DNA of 64,000 nucleotides, taken from contig JAHBSK010000003.1 in NCBI GenBank assembly GCA_019639175.1, positions 1 to 64,000 on the forward strand, written 5' to 3'. Below the pieces are notes generated by a model. The model saw nothing but the letters and a program-made list of their open reading frames with translations. It ran no database searches and was not told where the DNA came from. Both the position numbers and the translations under genes were made by a program. Shown piece after piece: positions 32,639 to 40,415 of the stretch; position 1 is the first letter of the stretch, and each line of letters opens with the position of its first letter. Source of the stretch: Acidobacteriota bacterium (GTDB lineage Bacteria > Acidobacteriota > Blastocatellia > Pyrinomonadales > Pyrinomonadaceae).

Positions 32639-32873
32639 ATAATCGGTCGTAGTCTTCAGGTTCTACATCTGGAGCTTTTGAGAGGAGCTTACGCATTCTA
32701 TTCCAATCACCGTGCTTTGCGCGGTCTTCGAGTGCTCGAGCGGTATCCCAGCTTGACAGTTGTCCTGAGAGAGCCATGGCAAGAAATTGGTCTAAGGTCA
32801 GACCTTCACTTTCCGCGATCTTTTTGGCACGGCGAAGCAATGAGTCAGGAAGGTTGGCACTGATAGTGGTCAT
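32637..32873 (-). CDS. Antitoxin-like protein of a PIN toxin pair
   Basis: 78 residues: an N-terminal ribbon-helix-helix-like part (ISANLPDSLLRRAKKIAESEGLTLDQFL) and a C-terminal toxin-binding-type tail (RAKHGDWNRMRKLL to the final DRL). Its ATG overlaps the PIN gene stop as ATGA (32873-32870), toxin first. It should bind and inhibit the PIN ribonuclease. The tail is shared with the 99-aa protein at 31045. Confidence 0.8.
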   Translation of the reverse strand: MTTISANLPDSLLRRAKKIAESEGLTLDQFLAMALSGQLSSWDTARALEDRAKHGDWNRMRKLLSKAPDVEPEDYDRL

Positions 32874-33298
32874 TTCTGTTTAATCAAATCAAGAAAATCT
32901 CTTGGTGATATCAATTTTATGTCAAAACTGGCCGCTGATGCAAAATCTTTTGGATTGTAGGTAATTATATATTCCGCTTTTGACCTAACCGCAAGTTCCA
33001 AAATAAACGCATCATCCGGGTCTGAAGCAAGAATTCTCCAAAGAAAAAATATCTCATACTTCCTTGCGATAGAACGTATATCCTCTATGGCCGTATCTAC
33101 TTCTTTGTGTGAAATAAACTCGCACATTTCAGGACGTTTTAGCACTTCTTCATATTCAAACAACAAAGGTATTGACACTGCCACCTCGAATTGCGGGTCA
33201 TCTATATCCATCAATAAGCGATTTGCCGCGCCTCGCGACGAACGAAACGCGGCAACTAACACGTTAGTATCAATTACGATTTTAATTGGCTCAGCCAT
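32870..33298 (-). CDS. PIN-domain toxin (VapC-like, PIN_3/TIGR00305 type)
   Basis: 142 residues from the ATG at 33298. A PIN ribonuclease with the acidic active site visible: IVIDTNVLVAAF (first Asp), FEYEEVLKRPEM (Glu), ASDPDDAFILELA (Asp pair) and ITYNPKDF. Such toxins cleave tRNA or other RNAs. The ATG shares its A with the lpdA stop codon (TGATG at 33300-33296), so this cassette is translated directly behind lpdA. Confidence 0.85.
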   Translation of the reverse strand: MAEPIKIVIDTNVLVAAFRSSRGAANRLLMDIDDPQFEVAVSIPLLFEYEEVLKRPEMCEFISHKEVDTAIEDIRSIARKYEIFFLWRILASDPDDAFILELAVRSKAEYIITYNPKDFASAASFDIKLISPRDFLDLIKQK

Positions 33299-33337
33299 CA
33301 AATGTGTATCGTCAGGTCGTGGACGCCTTCGGCGGCT
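33298..33337 (-). repeat. lpdA-end repeat, copy A (the lpdA terminus itself)
   Basis: The final codons of lpdA on the minus strand: GCCGCCGAAGGCGTCCACGA then CCTGACGATACACATTTGA, encoding AAEGVHDLTIHI and stop. This is the reference for copies B-E downstream. Confidence 0.9.
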
Positions 33338-34707
33338 TCCATGATGGATTCCGAAACGGTTGGGTGAGCGTGGATGACGCGGCCGAGTTCGTCGGCGGTT
33401 GTCTCCAATGCCATGGCGACGCAGGCTTCGGCGAGCAGCTCGGTGGCGTGCGGGCCGATTATATGGACGCCGAGGACCTCGTCGTATTTTTTGTCGGCAA
33501 CGATCTTTACAAAGCCGTCGGTCTCGCCGAGGATGCGTGCTTTGCCGGAGGCTGAGAACGGAAACTTGCCGACCTTTACATCATAACCGGCGTCTTTTGC
33601 TTTCTGTTCAGTCAGGCCGACCGATGCGACTTCCGGGTCACAGTAGGTGCAGTTCGGGACAAGGTTGTGCTTGATAGGCTCGACCTTTTTGCCTGCTATT
33701 TTCTCAACAACGAGAATGCCCTCTTTCGAGGCGAGGTGAGCAAGCTGTGCCGTCGCGACAACGTCGCCGATGGCATAGATGCCGGGTTCGGCGGTTTCGT
33801 AAAATTCATTGACCTCGACCGTTCCTCTGTCAGAGACCTTGACCTTTGTTTTATCAAGGCCGAGTTTTTCCAGATACGGCATACGTCCGACGGCAACCAA
33901 AAGCATTTCTGCTTCGAGCGTTACGGTGTCGCCTTTGGCGTTTTTGCCTGAAACTTTCACGCTCTTTTTGGTCTTTTCAACCTTATCGAGTTTGAGTCCG
34001 GTCTCAACCTTGATGCCCTGTTTTTTGAACGCCCGCTGCAATTCCTTCGAAACTTCGGCATCTTCGAGCGGAACGATCCTATCGAGCAATTCGACCAGCG
34101 TGGTTTCCGTGCCAAAGCGGTGATACACGCTGGCAAATTCGCTGCCGACGGCGCCCGAACCCATCACGATCAAAGATTTCGGCACTTCGTTGAGTTCAAG
34201 GATATGATCGGAATTGACGACCTGTTTGCCGTCGGTTTCAAAACCCGGAATGGGCCGCACGACCGAACCGGTTGCGATGATGATGTTTTTTGTTGAGATC
34301 GTTTCCTTTTTGCCGTCGGCCAGATCGACCTCGACCTTGCCCGGCCCGGCGATCTTGCCAAAACCGTTAAAGACCGTGACCTTGTTCTTTTTCATCAGAT
34401 AGGTCACGCCGGCGCTGTTTTTGGCGACGATGTCGGATTTATACTTTTGAACTCCCGGCCAGTCAAACGAAACATTCTCAGCCTTAAGGCCATAGTTTGA
34501 AAAGTGCTGTGCCTTGTCATAAAGATGCGCCGCATTGAGCAGGGCCTTTGTCGGGATGCACCCGCGCAGGCCGCAGGTTCCGCCAAGCCGCGCGTCTTTT
34601 TCCTTTTCCACAAGCGCCACTTTCAGCCCGAGCTGTCCGGCGCGAACCGCCGCCACGTATCCGCCGGGGCCTGATCCGATAATTGTTACGTCAAATTGTT
34701 CAGCCAA
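33298..34707 (-). CDS. lpdA: Dihydrolipoamide dehydrogenase (E3)
   Basis: The flavoprotein that re-oxidises lipoyl groups of 2-oxoacid dehydrogenases with NAD. From the chosen TTG at 34707 (MAEQFDVTIIG, with GAGG eight bases upstream) it is 469 aa; a TTG at 34728 would add seven residues. FAD motif IIGSGPGGYVAAVRAGQLG, redox disulfide GGTCGLRGCIPTKAL, NAD motif VMGSGAVGSEFASV, second FAD contact GIYAIGDVVATAQLAH and the catalytic HAHPTVSE are all present. It presumably serves the odhB complex 17 kb away. Its 3' end is the source of the repeats and an apparent insertion target. A TATAAT at 34759-34754 on the minus strand is a possible -10 box. Confidence 0.92.
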   Translation of the reverse strand: MAEQFDVTIIGSGPGGYVAAVRAGQLGLKVALVEKEKDARLGGTCGLRGCIPTKALLNAAHLYDKAQHFSNYGLKAENVSFDWPGVQKYKSDIVAKNSAGVTYLMKKNKVTVFNGFGKIAGPGKVEVDLADGKKETISTKNIIIATGSVVRPIPGFETDGKQVVNSDHILELNEVPKSLIVMGSGAVGSEFASVYHRFGTETTLVELLDRIVPLEDAEVSKELQRAFKKQGIKVETGLKLDKVEKTKKSVKVSGKNAKGDTVTLEAEMLLVAVGRMPYLEKLGLDKTKVKVSDRGTVEVNEFYETAEPGIYAIGDVVATAQLAHLASKEGILVVEKIAGKKVEPIKHNLVPNCTYCDPEVASVGLTEQKAKDAGYDVKVGKFPFSASGKARILGETDGFVKIVADKKYDEVLGVHIIGPHATELLAEACVAMALETTADELGRVIHAHPTVSESIMEAAEGVHDLTIHI

Positions 34708-34770
34708 TGTATTAACCTCGATATTCAAGAATAAAAATAAACGCGAAACAATTATTATATGAATTTCGGG

Positions 34771-34920
34771 GCGGCCAGGCTAGTTAAGCCGCAAAAGGGC
34801 TTGGGTAAAGTGCCGATAGGAATCTTTCAAAAGGATCTCAGAAGCCATCGGAATACTGCAAAGACCGGGGTACGCCGGGTCTCATGTCTGACACCCTTGA
34901 ACTTTTCAGACGTCTTTTGC
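34771..34920. ncRNA. Structured leader-like element upstream of lpdA
   Basis: In the 286 bases before lpdA several stems follow each other: GCGGC/GCCGC (34771-34791), CCGATAGG/CCATCGG (about 34813-34851) enclosing ATCTTTCAAAAGGAT, GACCGGGGTACGCCGGGTC (34863-34881), and GTCTGA/TCAGAC (about 34886-34911) followed on the plus strand by GTCTTTTG. The minus strand also carries a 22-codon frame (34848-34780, beginning MASEILLKDSYRHF). A cis-regulatory RNA, small RNA or leader peptide are all possible; no known riboswitch class could be matched. Strand is uncertain. Confidence 0.35.
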
Positions 34921-34993
34921 TAAGGGGCGGTTACTAAAGATCAATGGAGTTAAAAAAGAAACTTTTCATCTGCCTATTTTTTTCACTACCCCC

Positions 34994-35368
34994 TCAATTA
35001 CAATTGACGGTCATTTTATACACTCCGTCGTCCACAAATTCTTTACATCTTATTTGGCACCTGGCAACGATCTCCTTCAGTTCCTTATTGTAAAACTGAG
35101 CATCCCACTTGCTACGGCCACTCGCTTTCTTTGCCTCCGGGGTTGTCAGCCATCTTTCATAAACAGCATCGAAATCAGGATTTCCTTCGATGCAGTATTT
35201 ACTGCAGGCATTCTTCTGTGCCTGATCGGTACCGGATGCACGGCCCGTGTGGGTCTTGCCCTCAACGACCAGATCGGCAACGCACGTCTGGCCGCCGCCG
35301 CAGCCGAGGGCGACTATGATCAGCAAGCCGACGCCCGCCATGCCCGTAAACAGGTTCTCTTTTTTCAT
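34994..35368 (-). CDS. Putative lipoprotein, Cys-rich
   Basis: About 124 residues from the ATG at 35368 (an alternative lies two codons upstream; the frame runs to 35443). The signal ends in a lipobox (LLIIVALGC), so the mature Cys is probably lipidated. The mature part has about six more cysteines (QTCVAD, NACSKYC, RCQIRCKEF, VNCN), suggesting disulfides, and a KWDAQFYNKELKEIVARC helix. AAGGA lies just upstream. Function unknown. Confidence 0.68.
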   Translation of the reverse strand: MKKENLFTGMAGVGLLIIVALGCGGGQTCVADLVVEGKTHTGRASGTDQAQKNACSKYCIEGNPDFDAVYERWLTTPEAKKASGRSKWDAQFYNKELKEIVARCQIRCKEFVDDGVYKMTVNCN

Positions 35369-35426
35369 ATCCATCCTTCTTTTTATCAGAATTGACCCCA
35401 GGGCATTTCCGCTTTTGACGCTGTTC

Positions 35427-35939
35427 TTAATAGGTCGAGGCAATGAACTGTATATCCGTCACGCTGTCTGTCAGGTATATCACCTGTACGGGTTCCTTGA
35501 AGATATACCTCTGATTTTCAACCTGGACTACATAGGTGTTGCCGGCCAGCAGGCCGTCGAAGTGAAAATATCCGAAGCCTGATGATCTGGCGACCCTCGG
35601 TGTTTCAAGATGCCCGCCAAAGATCCTTACGGTGATCCCGGGAAGTCCGCGTGATCCGTAAATGATACGGCCCGAAACGGAAACAGCCGCGGCAGTCGGG
35701 GCATATTCCGGATGCCAGAATCCGCCATGAAGGCTAAAGCCGCCTCCTGTAGAGCGTGTTCCGGCTATCGGCTGGCCGATCGTGGATACGACCGAAAAGC
35801 TGCCTCCGGAGGCGTTTGCCCCGCCGCCGGCGATCACGGACCTTTCTATCTCGAAAGTTCCGCCGGATTGGGCGAATGCGATGCCGGAAGATACCGCGAA
35901 GAGTAATGCCGCGACCATCAACCCTATTGTTCTTTGCAT
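35427..35939 (-). CDS. Secreted protein with carboxypeptidase-regulatory-like domain
   Basis: 170 residues from the ATG at 35939 (GGAGGACGAAAT directly upstream). The signal peptide (MQRTIGLMVAALLFAVSSGIAFA-Q) is followed by a Gly/Ser-rich beta region (SGGTFEIERSVIAGGGANASGGSFSV-type, GGGFSLHGGFWHPE) and a beta-sandwich (VSVSGRIIYGSRGLPGITVRIFGG to NTYVVQVENQRY) of the carboxypeptidase-regulatory-like type, common in acidobacterial surface proteins. It starts inside the last 16 bases of the upstream S74 gene, so the two are coupled. Confidence 0.78.
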   Translation of the reverse strand: MQRTIGLMVAALLFAVSSGIAFAQSGGTFEIERSVIAGGGANASGGSFSVVSTIGQPIAGTRSTGGGFSLHGGFWHPEYAPTAAAVSVSGRIIYGSRGLPGITVRIFGGHLETPRVARSSGFGYFHFDGLLAGNTYVVQVENQRYIFKEPVQVIYLTDSVTDIQFIASTY

Positions 35940-38155
35940 ATTTCGTCCTCCGGGCTGAGTTTGCACAAGAGCCGTGTCATTTGCTCCAGCCTTTTTTTCA
36001 GATCGTCGATGGTCTGCTGCTGTTCCTTCACCACATTTACCAACACGACGCCGATGCGGTCGTATTTGACGCCTTCGACCTCGCCTTTTTCGTTATAGGT
36101 GGCCAGCAGCGGCTCGATCTCGGCGACCTCTTCGGCAACCAGTCCCATGTCGGCCATGCCGCTGCTGTTCCAGTTAAATGTGACCGGACGCAGGCGGGAG
36201 AGCAGATCGACGCCGGAGCGGAAATCAGAGACATTTGATTTATATCTCAGTGATGAACTGCATGCGGATACTATCCCGTTTGAATTGCGACATAGGTTAT
36301 GGCTGCCCTCCTCACCCAGTGTGGCGATGCGGACAGTACCCTGGACATCCAGGCGGGAATCCGCATACGGCCTGGGTGTGCCGATGCCGACCCTGACCGT
36401 GGTGTCAGCACCATTTATGCCGGCGATACTGCCAAGGATGAGTACGTTGCTGTCCCAAGCAACTGCCCTGTATCCGATAGCGGTAGCATTTTCAATGCCA
36501 TCATTTCCAGGGCCGGCACCAAAGTGCAAGACACGCGCATATGCGCCGATAGCCGTATTATTATTGGAAAGGGTGGAAGGAAAGGAGGGAGAGCCGTTGT
36601 CTTCGATACTCGCAGATGCGCCGATAACCGTATTATTGGAAGAGGTCATATGGGGTTCGCCGTTAGTCGCAAATGATCCGATAACCGTATTATTGGAACC
36701 GCTGCCGTTCGGGGTGTCAGTCCCGGCCCCGAAATATGAGTTGCCGCTGCCTGTCGTATTATTCTGACCGGCCGATTCTCCAAAAAAGGCATTAAAGGAA
36801 CCCGTCTCGTTCTGTCTGCCGGCCAATCTTCCGAAAAATGAGTTGCCGGCTCCTACCGTATTGCTCTGGCCGGACGACATTCCAAAAAATGAGTTGCCGC
36901 CGCCCGCCGTATTGCTCTGGCCGGACGATGTTCCAAAAAATGAGTTTTGACCGCCCGCCGTATTCACCAACCCGGCGGAATAACCGAAGAATGAGTTATC
37001 GCTTCCCGTATTGGCAGCTCCGGCCGCAGCGCCAAAAAACGAGTTTTGGCCGCCCGTAGTGTTATTCAACCCCGCATTGGAACCGAAGAATGAGTTACCG
37101 GCCCCCGCGGTATTGCTCTGACCGGCCGACATGCCAAAAAATGAATTTAAGAAGCCCGTCTCGTTGCTCTCACCTGCCGACCTGCCGAAAAACGCATTAT
37201 TGCTGCCGGTCGTGTTGGCCGATCCCGCCATTGTGCCAAAAAATGAGTTGCCGGCCCCTGTCGTATTATTCTCGCCTGCGGACCTTCCAAAAAATGAGTT
37301 GTTGGCCCCTGTCGTATTATTCTGGCCCGCGGACCTTCCAAAAAATGAATTCAGGGAACCTGTCTGGTTCAGCTGACCGGCCGACCGGCCGAAGAACGCA
37401 TTGCTGCTGCCCGTCGTGTTGTTCGTACCCGCGTTTAACCCGACGAAAACATTGTCCGTGCCGACCGTGGCCGTCCCCGCACCCTGTCCCACAAATGTGT
37501 TCGAGCCGGGTTTGCTGAGGATATGAATGCCGCCGATAGTGAACTGTGCGTTGGAGTTTACCGTGTTTCCGCTAAGCGTCCCGCCCGCCGTACCGCTGCC
37601 GCTGATGTTGAAGTTCGCTCCGGCCTGCTGTGTGCCGGTGTTCTGTATGTAGTTTCCGCTTCCCGATGCGGGCTGCCGCTCATCGCTCATTCGCGGATCG
37701 TCCGTCAGCACAAAATCCGACGCGGGCCTGTTTTCCAATGTGTCGGCATTATCGGCATGTCCGGCCTTCTCGGCCAACAGCGATTTGACCGCATAAGGGG
37801 CGCTGGTTATTCTCTGCCTCGGTGACAGCACCGTGTAAACCGGAGCGCCTGTCTGCCTGACCCGCACTTCCAGCCAGCGTTCCGGCCCCGGAAACACCTC
37901 GCCGAAATTAAGCGTGACGGTAAAGATGCCGTTAATGACCGGATAAGAGTTATGAAAGATGCCCGACGGCGTCATCGAATTGCCGCCGGTCGGAGCATCG
38001 TACAAAAAGAACAGGAGATCGTAATCGCCATTTGCCGCCACACCGCCGTCGTTCAGCTTGCCCTGATACGTAAATGACGTTGACTGGGCAAATGCCGAGG
38101 CCGCAAAGGCCATGATCAACAGTGAATGTGCAAAAAATATACTCTTCAATCTCAT
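35924..38155 (-). CDS. Large surface protein with 17-residue repeats and S74 chaperone domain
   Basis: 743 residues: signal peptide (1-23, FAASAFA-Q), N-terminal domain (FTYQGKLNDGGVAANGDYDLLF) common in acidobacterial and planctomycete surface proteins, linker, then about fourteen tandem 17-residue units of the form NTTGxxNSFFGxSAGxx (residues about 245-483), like beta-roll heads of trimeric adhesins. The C terminus has the Peptidase_S74 intramolecular chaperone (SLRYKSNVSDFRSGVDLL, GLVAEEVAEIEPLL, YDRIGVVLVNVVKEQ), which drives trimerisation and cuts itself off at its Ser. AGGTGA precedes the ATG. The protein probably forms a trimeric fibre on the cell surface. Confidence 0.85.
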   Translation of the reverse strand: MRLKSIFFAHSLLIMAFAASAFAQSTSFTYQGKLNDGGVAANGDYDLLFFLYDAPTGGNSMTPSGIFHNSYPVINGIFTVTLNFGEVFPGPERWLEVRVRQTGAPVYTVLSPRQRITSAPYAVKSLLAEKAGHADNADTLENRPASDFVLTDDPRMSDERQPASGSGNYIQNTGTQQAGANFNISGSGTAGGTLSGNTVNSNAQFTIGGIHILSKPGSNTFVGQGAGTATVGTDNVFVGLNAGTNNTTGSSNAFFGRSAGQLNQTGSLNSFFGRSAGQNNTTGANNSFFGRSAGENNTTGAGNSFFGTMAGSANTTGSNNAFFGRSAGESNETGFLNSFFGMSAGQSNTAGAGNSFFGSNAGLNNTTGGQNSFFGAAAGAANTGSDNSFFGYSAGLVNTAGGQNSFFGTSSGQSNTAGGGNSFFGMSSGQSNTVGAGNSFFGRLAGRQNETGSFNAFFGESAGQNNTTGSGNSYFGAGTDTPNGSGSNNTVIGSFATNGEPHMTSSNNTVIGASASIEDNGSPSFPSTLSNNNTAIGAYARVLHFGAGPGNDGIENATAIGYRAVAWDSNVLILGSIAGINGADTTVRVGIGTPRPYADSRLDVQGTVRIATLGEEGSHNLCRNSNGIVSACSSSLRYKSNVSDFRSGVDLLSRLRPVTFNWNSSGMADMGLVAEEVAEIEPLLATYNEKGEVEGVKYDRIGVVLVNVVKEQQQTIDDLKKRLEQMTRLLCKLSPEDEICKEQ

Positions 38156-38203
38156 AATTCACCTCATTGGTGGTCTTTCAGGTACAAAGAGGATCACTCG
38201 GCC

Positions 38204-38247
38204 TGCGGTTGTGTCCGGCATTCCTTATAAGGCCTTTCACAACCGCA
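38204..38247 (+). other. Hairpin between two minus-strand surface-protein genes
   Basis: TGCGGTTGTG (38204-38213) pairs with CACAACCGCA (38238-38247), followed on the plus strand by AATTTTTG. The orientation suits a plus-strand terminator although both neighbours are on the minus strand. Confidence 0.5.
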
Positions 38248-38264
38248 AATTTTTGCTCAGGGGA

Positions 38265-39698
38265 TCATTTATTCACATTCGCGCAGACTATCGGAGTCCG
38301 TGTTCCGCCGCCGCCGTCCAACTGCGTCGCCCCATAGCGGCCCCCGGCGTAGTTCTGTTTGAAATAGGACTGATAGAAATAACATGTGCCGTCCGCTTTC
38401 CTATGTGCCGTTACAGCATAAATACCTCTGAACAATATCTGTCCAAGAGCATTCCGCTGAACGAACCAATCAGGGTTGGTTATCGAAACGCGCAGGATCG
38501 GATCGGTATTGCGTCCGCGAACCGCTGCTCTTATCGAATTTTCCAGTGCCGCATTGTTCAGTTTGGGCGGCGGGATCACAGCGTTTTCAGCTCCGGCAGC
38601 GTCCAGCTTGGCGGCGGCGTCGGTATAGAAGGCATAGTTTCCGCTGGTGATCGAAAAAGCGCCTTTGATGGTGCTTTCGCCCTTGATCGTGAACTCTATC
38701 TTGTGATTGCCGCTTTTGAGCTGGCCCAGATGGTGTGAATAATACTGTGCGCCGGCGCGTGCCGCATTTCCCGAACGTCCGGGAGCCGACAGCATCTCAA
38801 AATGCATTTTGGGATACGCATAGGTTTTTGCCTTTGAAGCATCCGGAGCCACGTCAAAGAAAAAATATCTGTCGTTCGGGACCGAATCCCAGGCGGTATC
38901 TTTATTTTCAATATCCCAGGCAAAGAAATGATTGCCGTCATAAATGGGCGAACCGTCAATATTTATGATGATCTCCAGTGCGGGACGGGGTACGTTATAT
39001 CCGAATTGCTTATGCGAAACGGACATTTCCTTGGCAAACTCTTTCAGCGAATCAGAGAGTATCAGCAGGCCATAGATATGATCTCCGGCTGTGAAGACAT
39101 TTGTAAGATTCGACGGATTTGCCGGATCTATCGGCGATTTGGAAAAAACCAGCATTTCCTTTCCTTGTGGAGCCACGGACGAGACGGCGGTCGTGCCGCC
39201 CGAAGAACTCCCGGAAAAGTCTTTCACAAGCTTAAGCTTTCTGCGTTCCACAACATAAACCGAATTTCCGTTCGCAAGAGATCCGAGAGAATCAACGCTC
39301 TTGTGGTTATATCTCTGCCCAACTCCATAAACAACAAGCTTGCAGCTTCCTTGTTCAAATGTCTCCCAGGCGTCGCTTTCCTTGATCCCGTGGCTCCAGT
39401 TCGAGAAATCTCTTGCCACCGGAGGAGCGTATCTCATCCCCGGGGCGCATACTCGGAAAGTTGAGATGTCACGCCCATCCATATGAGATTCGCCTATAAA
39501 ATGAAAATCTGAATTCGGGGCCTGTTTCAGCCATTCCTGGTTGTCGTTGTCCGCCTGAACAGTTGTCGGCCTTGTCGGTGTTGCAGACGGCCTTATGCGG
39601 GGCAATCCGGGTATTTGAGCGAGGGCCGAAAAAGCGTTTACGGCTATAAGAATGATCAGGAACGTAACTAATTTTGCCTTATTCATCATTTTCTCCAT
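38265..39698 (-). CDS. Secreted hypothetical protein
   Basis: 477 residues with a signal peptide (about 1-27, AVNAFSALA-Q) and a short Pro/Thr-rich stretch (PRIRPSATPTRPTT). The rest is a mixed alpha/beta globular protein with unusual Trp/Tyr/Asn content (FHFIGESHMDGRDIS, RDFSNWSHGIKESDAW, YYSHHLGQLKSGNHKIEF, YFYQSYFKQNYAGGRYG). A Cys pair near the end (GTCYFYQ, IVCANVNK) may form a disulfide. No family could be recognised. The downstream gene is the S74 surface protein, so a shared surface role is possible. Confidence 0.7.
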   Translation of the reverse strand: MEKMMNKAKLVTFLIILIAVNAFSALAQIPGLPRIRPSATPTRPTTVQADNDNQEWLKQAPNSDFHFIGESHMDGRDISTFRVCAPGMRYAPPVARDFSNWSHGIKESDAWETFEQGSCKLVVYGVGQRYNHKSVDSLGSLANGNSVYVVERRKLKLVKDFSGSSSGGTTAVSSVAPQGKEMLVFSKSPIDPANPSNLTNVFTAGDHIYGLLILSDSLKEFAKEMSVSHKQFGYNVPRPALEIIINIDGSPIYDGNHFFAWDIENKDTAWDSVPNDRYFFFDVAPDASKAKTYAYPKMHFEMLSAPGRSGNAARAGAQYYSHHLGQLKSGNHKIEFTIKGESTIKGAFSITSGNYAFYTDAAAKLDAAGAENAVIPPPKLNNAALENSIRAAVRGRNTDPILRVSITNPDWFVQRNALGQILFRGIYAVTAHRKADGTCYFYQSYFKQNYAGGRYGATQLDGGGGTRTPIVCANVNK

Positions 39699-39905
39699 TA
39701 CTTAGCAGCCTTATAGATCAGGCGGCTTTTCAGATCTTTATTTTCGTTCATGCGTATGAGCGGTCTCTTCCGGGCCGAAAACATTTGCTGCTGTTCATCA
39801 ATGACCGCTTCGCCGACGCATTGTGTTCGATTCTGCACAGGCCAAAACTGTCATCACAACAAGCAGGTAAAAGCAGTTCAGTATTTGATCTTCTTTTTAT
39901 GTGTA

Positions 39906-40204
39906 GAGACCTTTGAAAAACCGTAGGAATTCATTTTTTGTAAAGAAATTCCTCTCATGGCCCTCGACTTTGGTAAGGTCTTTGTTTTAGCTTAGCCCCG
40001 CCATTTATGGCGGGGTCAGGTTACGGAATTTTGCACCGAGGGCGTTCACGCCCTTCTGATCATTGCCTGTAACAAAGCCCGTAAACGGGCTGCACGATCT
40101 TTTGCTGATAAATACCACGCCGTCAGAAACGACGTGGCTACGCCAAAGCTCAAGTGCCGCGCCGCATAATCTTGTTCGGTCAACTTAGGTTTTTCAAAGC
40201 TCTC
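39906..40204. mobile_element. MITE-like element with terminal inverted repeats and nested hairpins
   Basis: Ends GAGACCTTTGAAAAACC (39906-39922) and GGTTTTTCAAAGCTCTC (40188-40204) are inverted copies with one mismatch. Inside are perfect palindromes: CCCCGCCATTTATGGCGGGG (39996-40015), AGGGCGTTCACGCCCT (40039-40054), AGCCCGTAAACGGGCT (40076-40091) and an imperfect CCACGCCGTC/GACGTGG (40115-40137). No gene inside, so it would need a transposase in trans. The same end sequence recurs at 5780-5796. The rest of the gap 39699-40415 (39699-39905 and 40205-40415) shows no supported gene. Confidence 0.65.
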
Positions 40205-40415
40205 GTGTAATTTGAAACAAGCAAATGTCTGGAAAGCATACATTGCACGGAAATCATTGCACGACGGTATTGCATACGTTAAAATTCACCCTGATTCCCG
40301 TTACAAATGATAACGAGGGAATCCTACACTTTGTTGATCTGAAACTAGCAAACTGGAAGCTGTGGATTCCACCAATAAACGTTCAAAAATTTATCAATAA
40401 TTTATCAATAGCCGA

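Noticed and set aside
30286..33337. lpdA-end repeats as a CRISPR array or classic integron attC sites
   Set aside because: Spacing is 0.3-1.2 kb with genes between, and the repeats are coding-derived and lack the long imperfect palindrome of attC; no integrase or cas gene is present.
34801..34885. c-di-GMP (GEMM) riboswitch before lpdA, suggested by GCAAAGACCGGGG
   Set aside because: Only a short segment resembles the consensus; the paired P2/P3 arms with the GNRA loop are not recognisable.
36709..37423. Regular repeats that look CRISPR-like in DNA
   Set aside because: The 51-base units are coding, degenerate and continuous, with no unique spacers.
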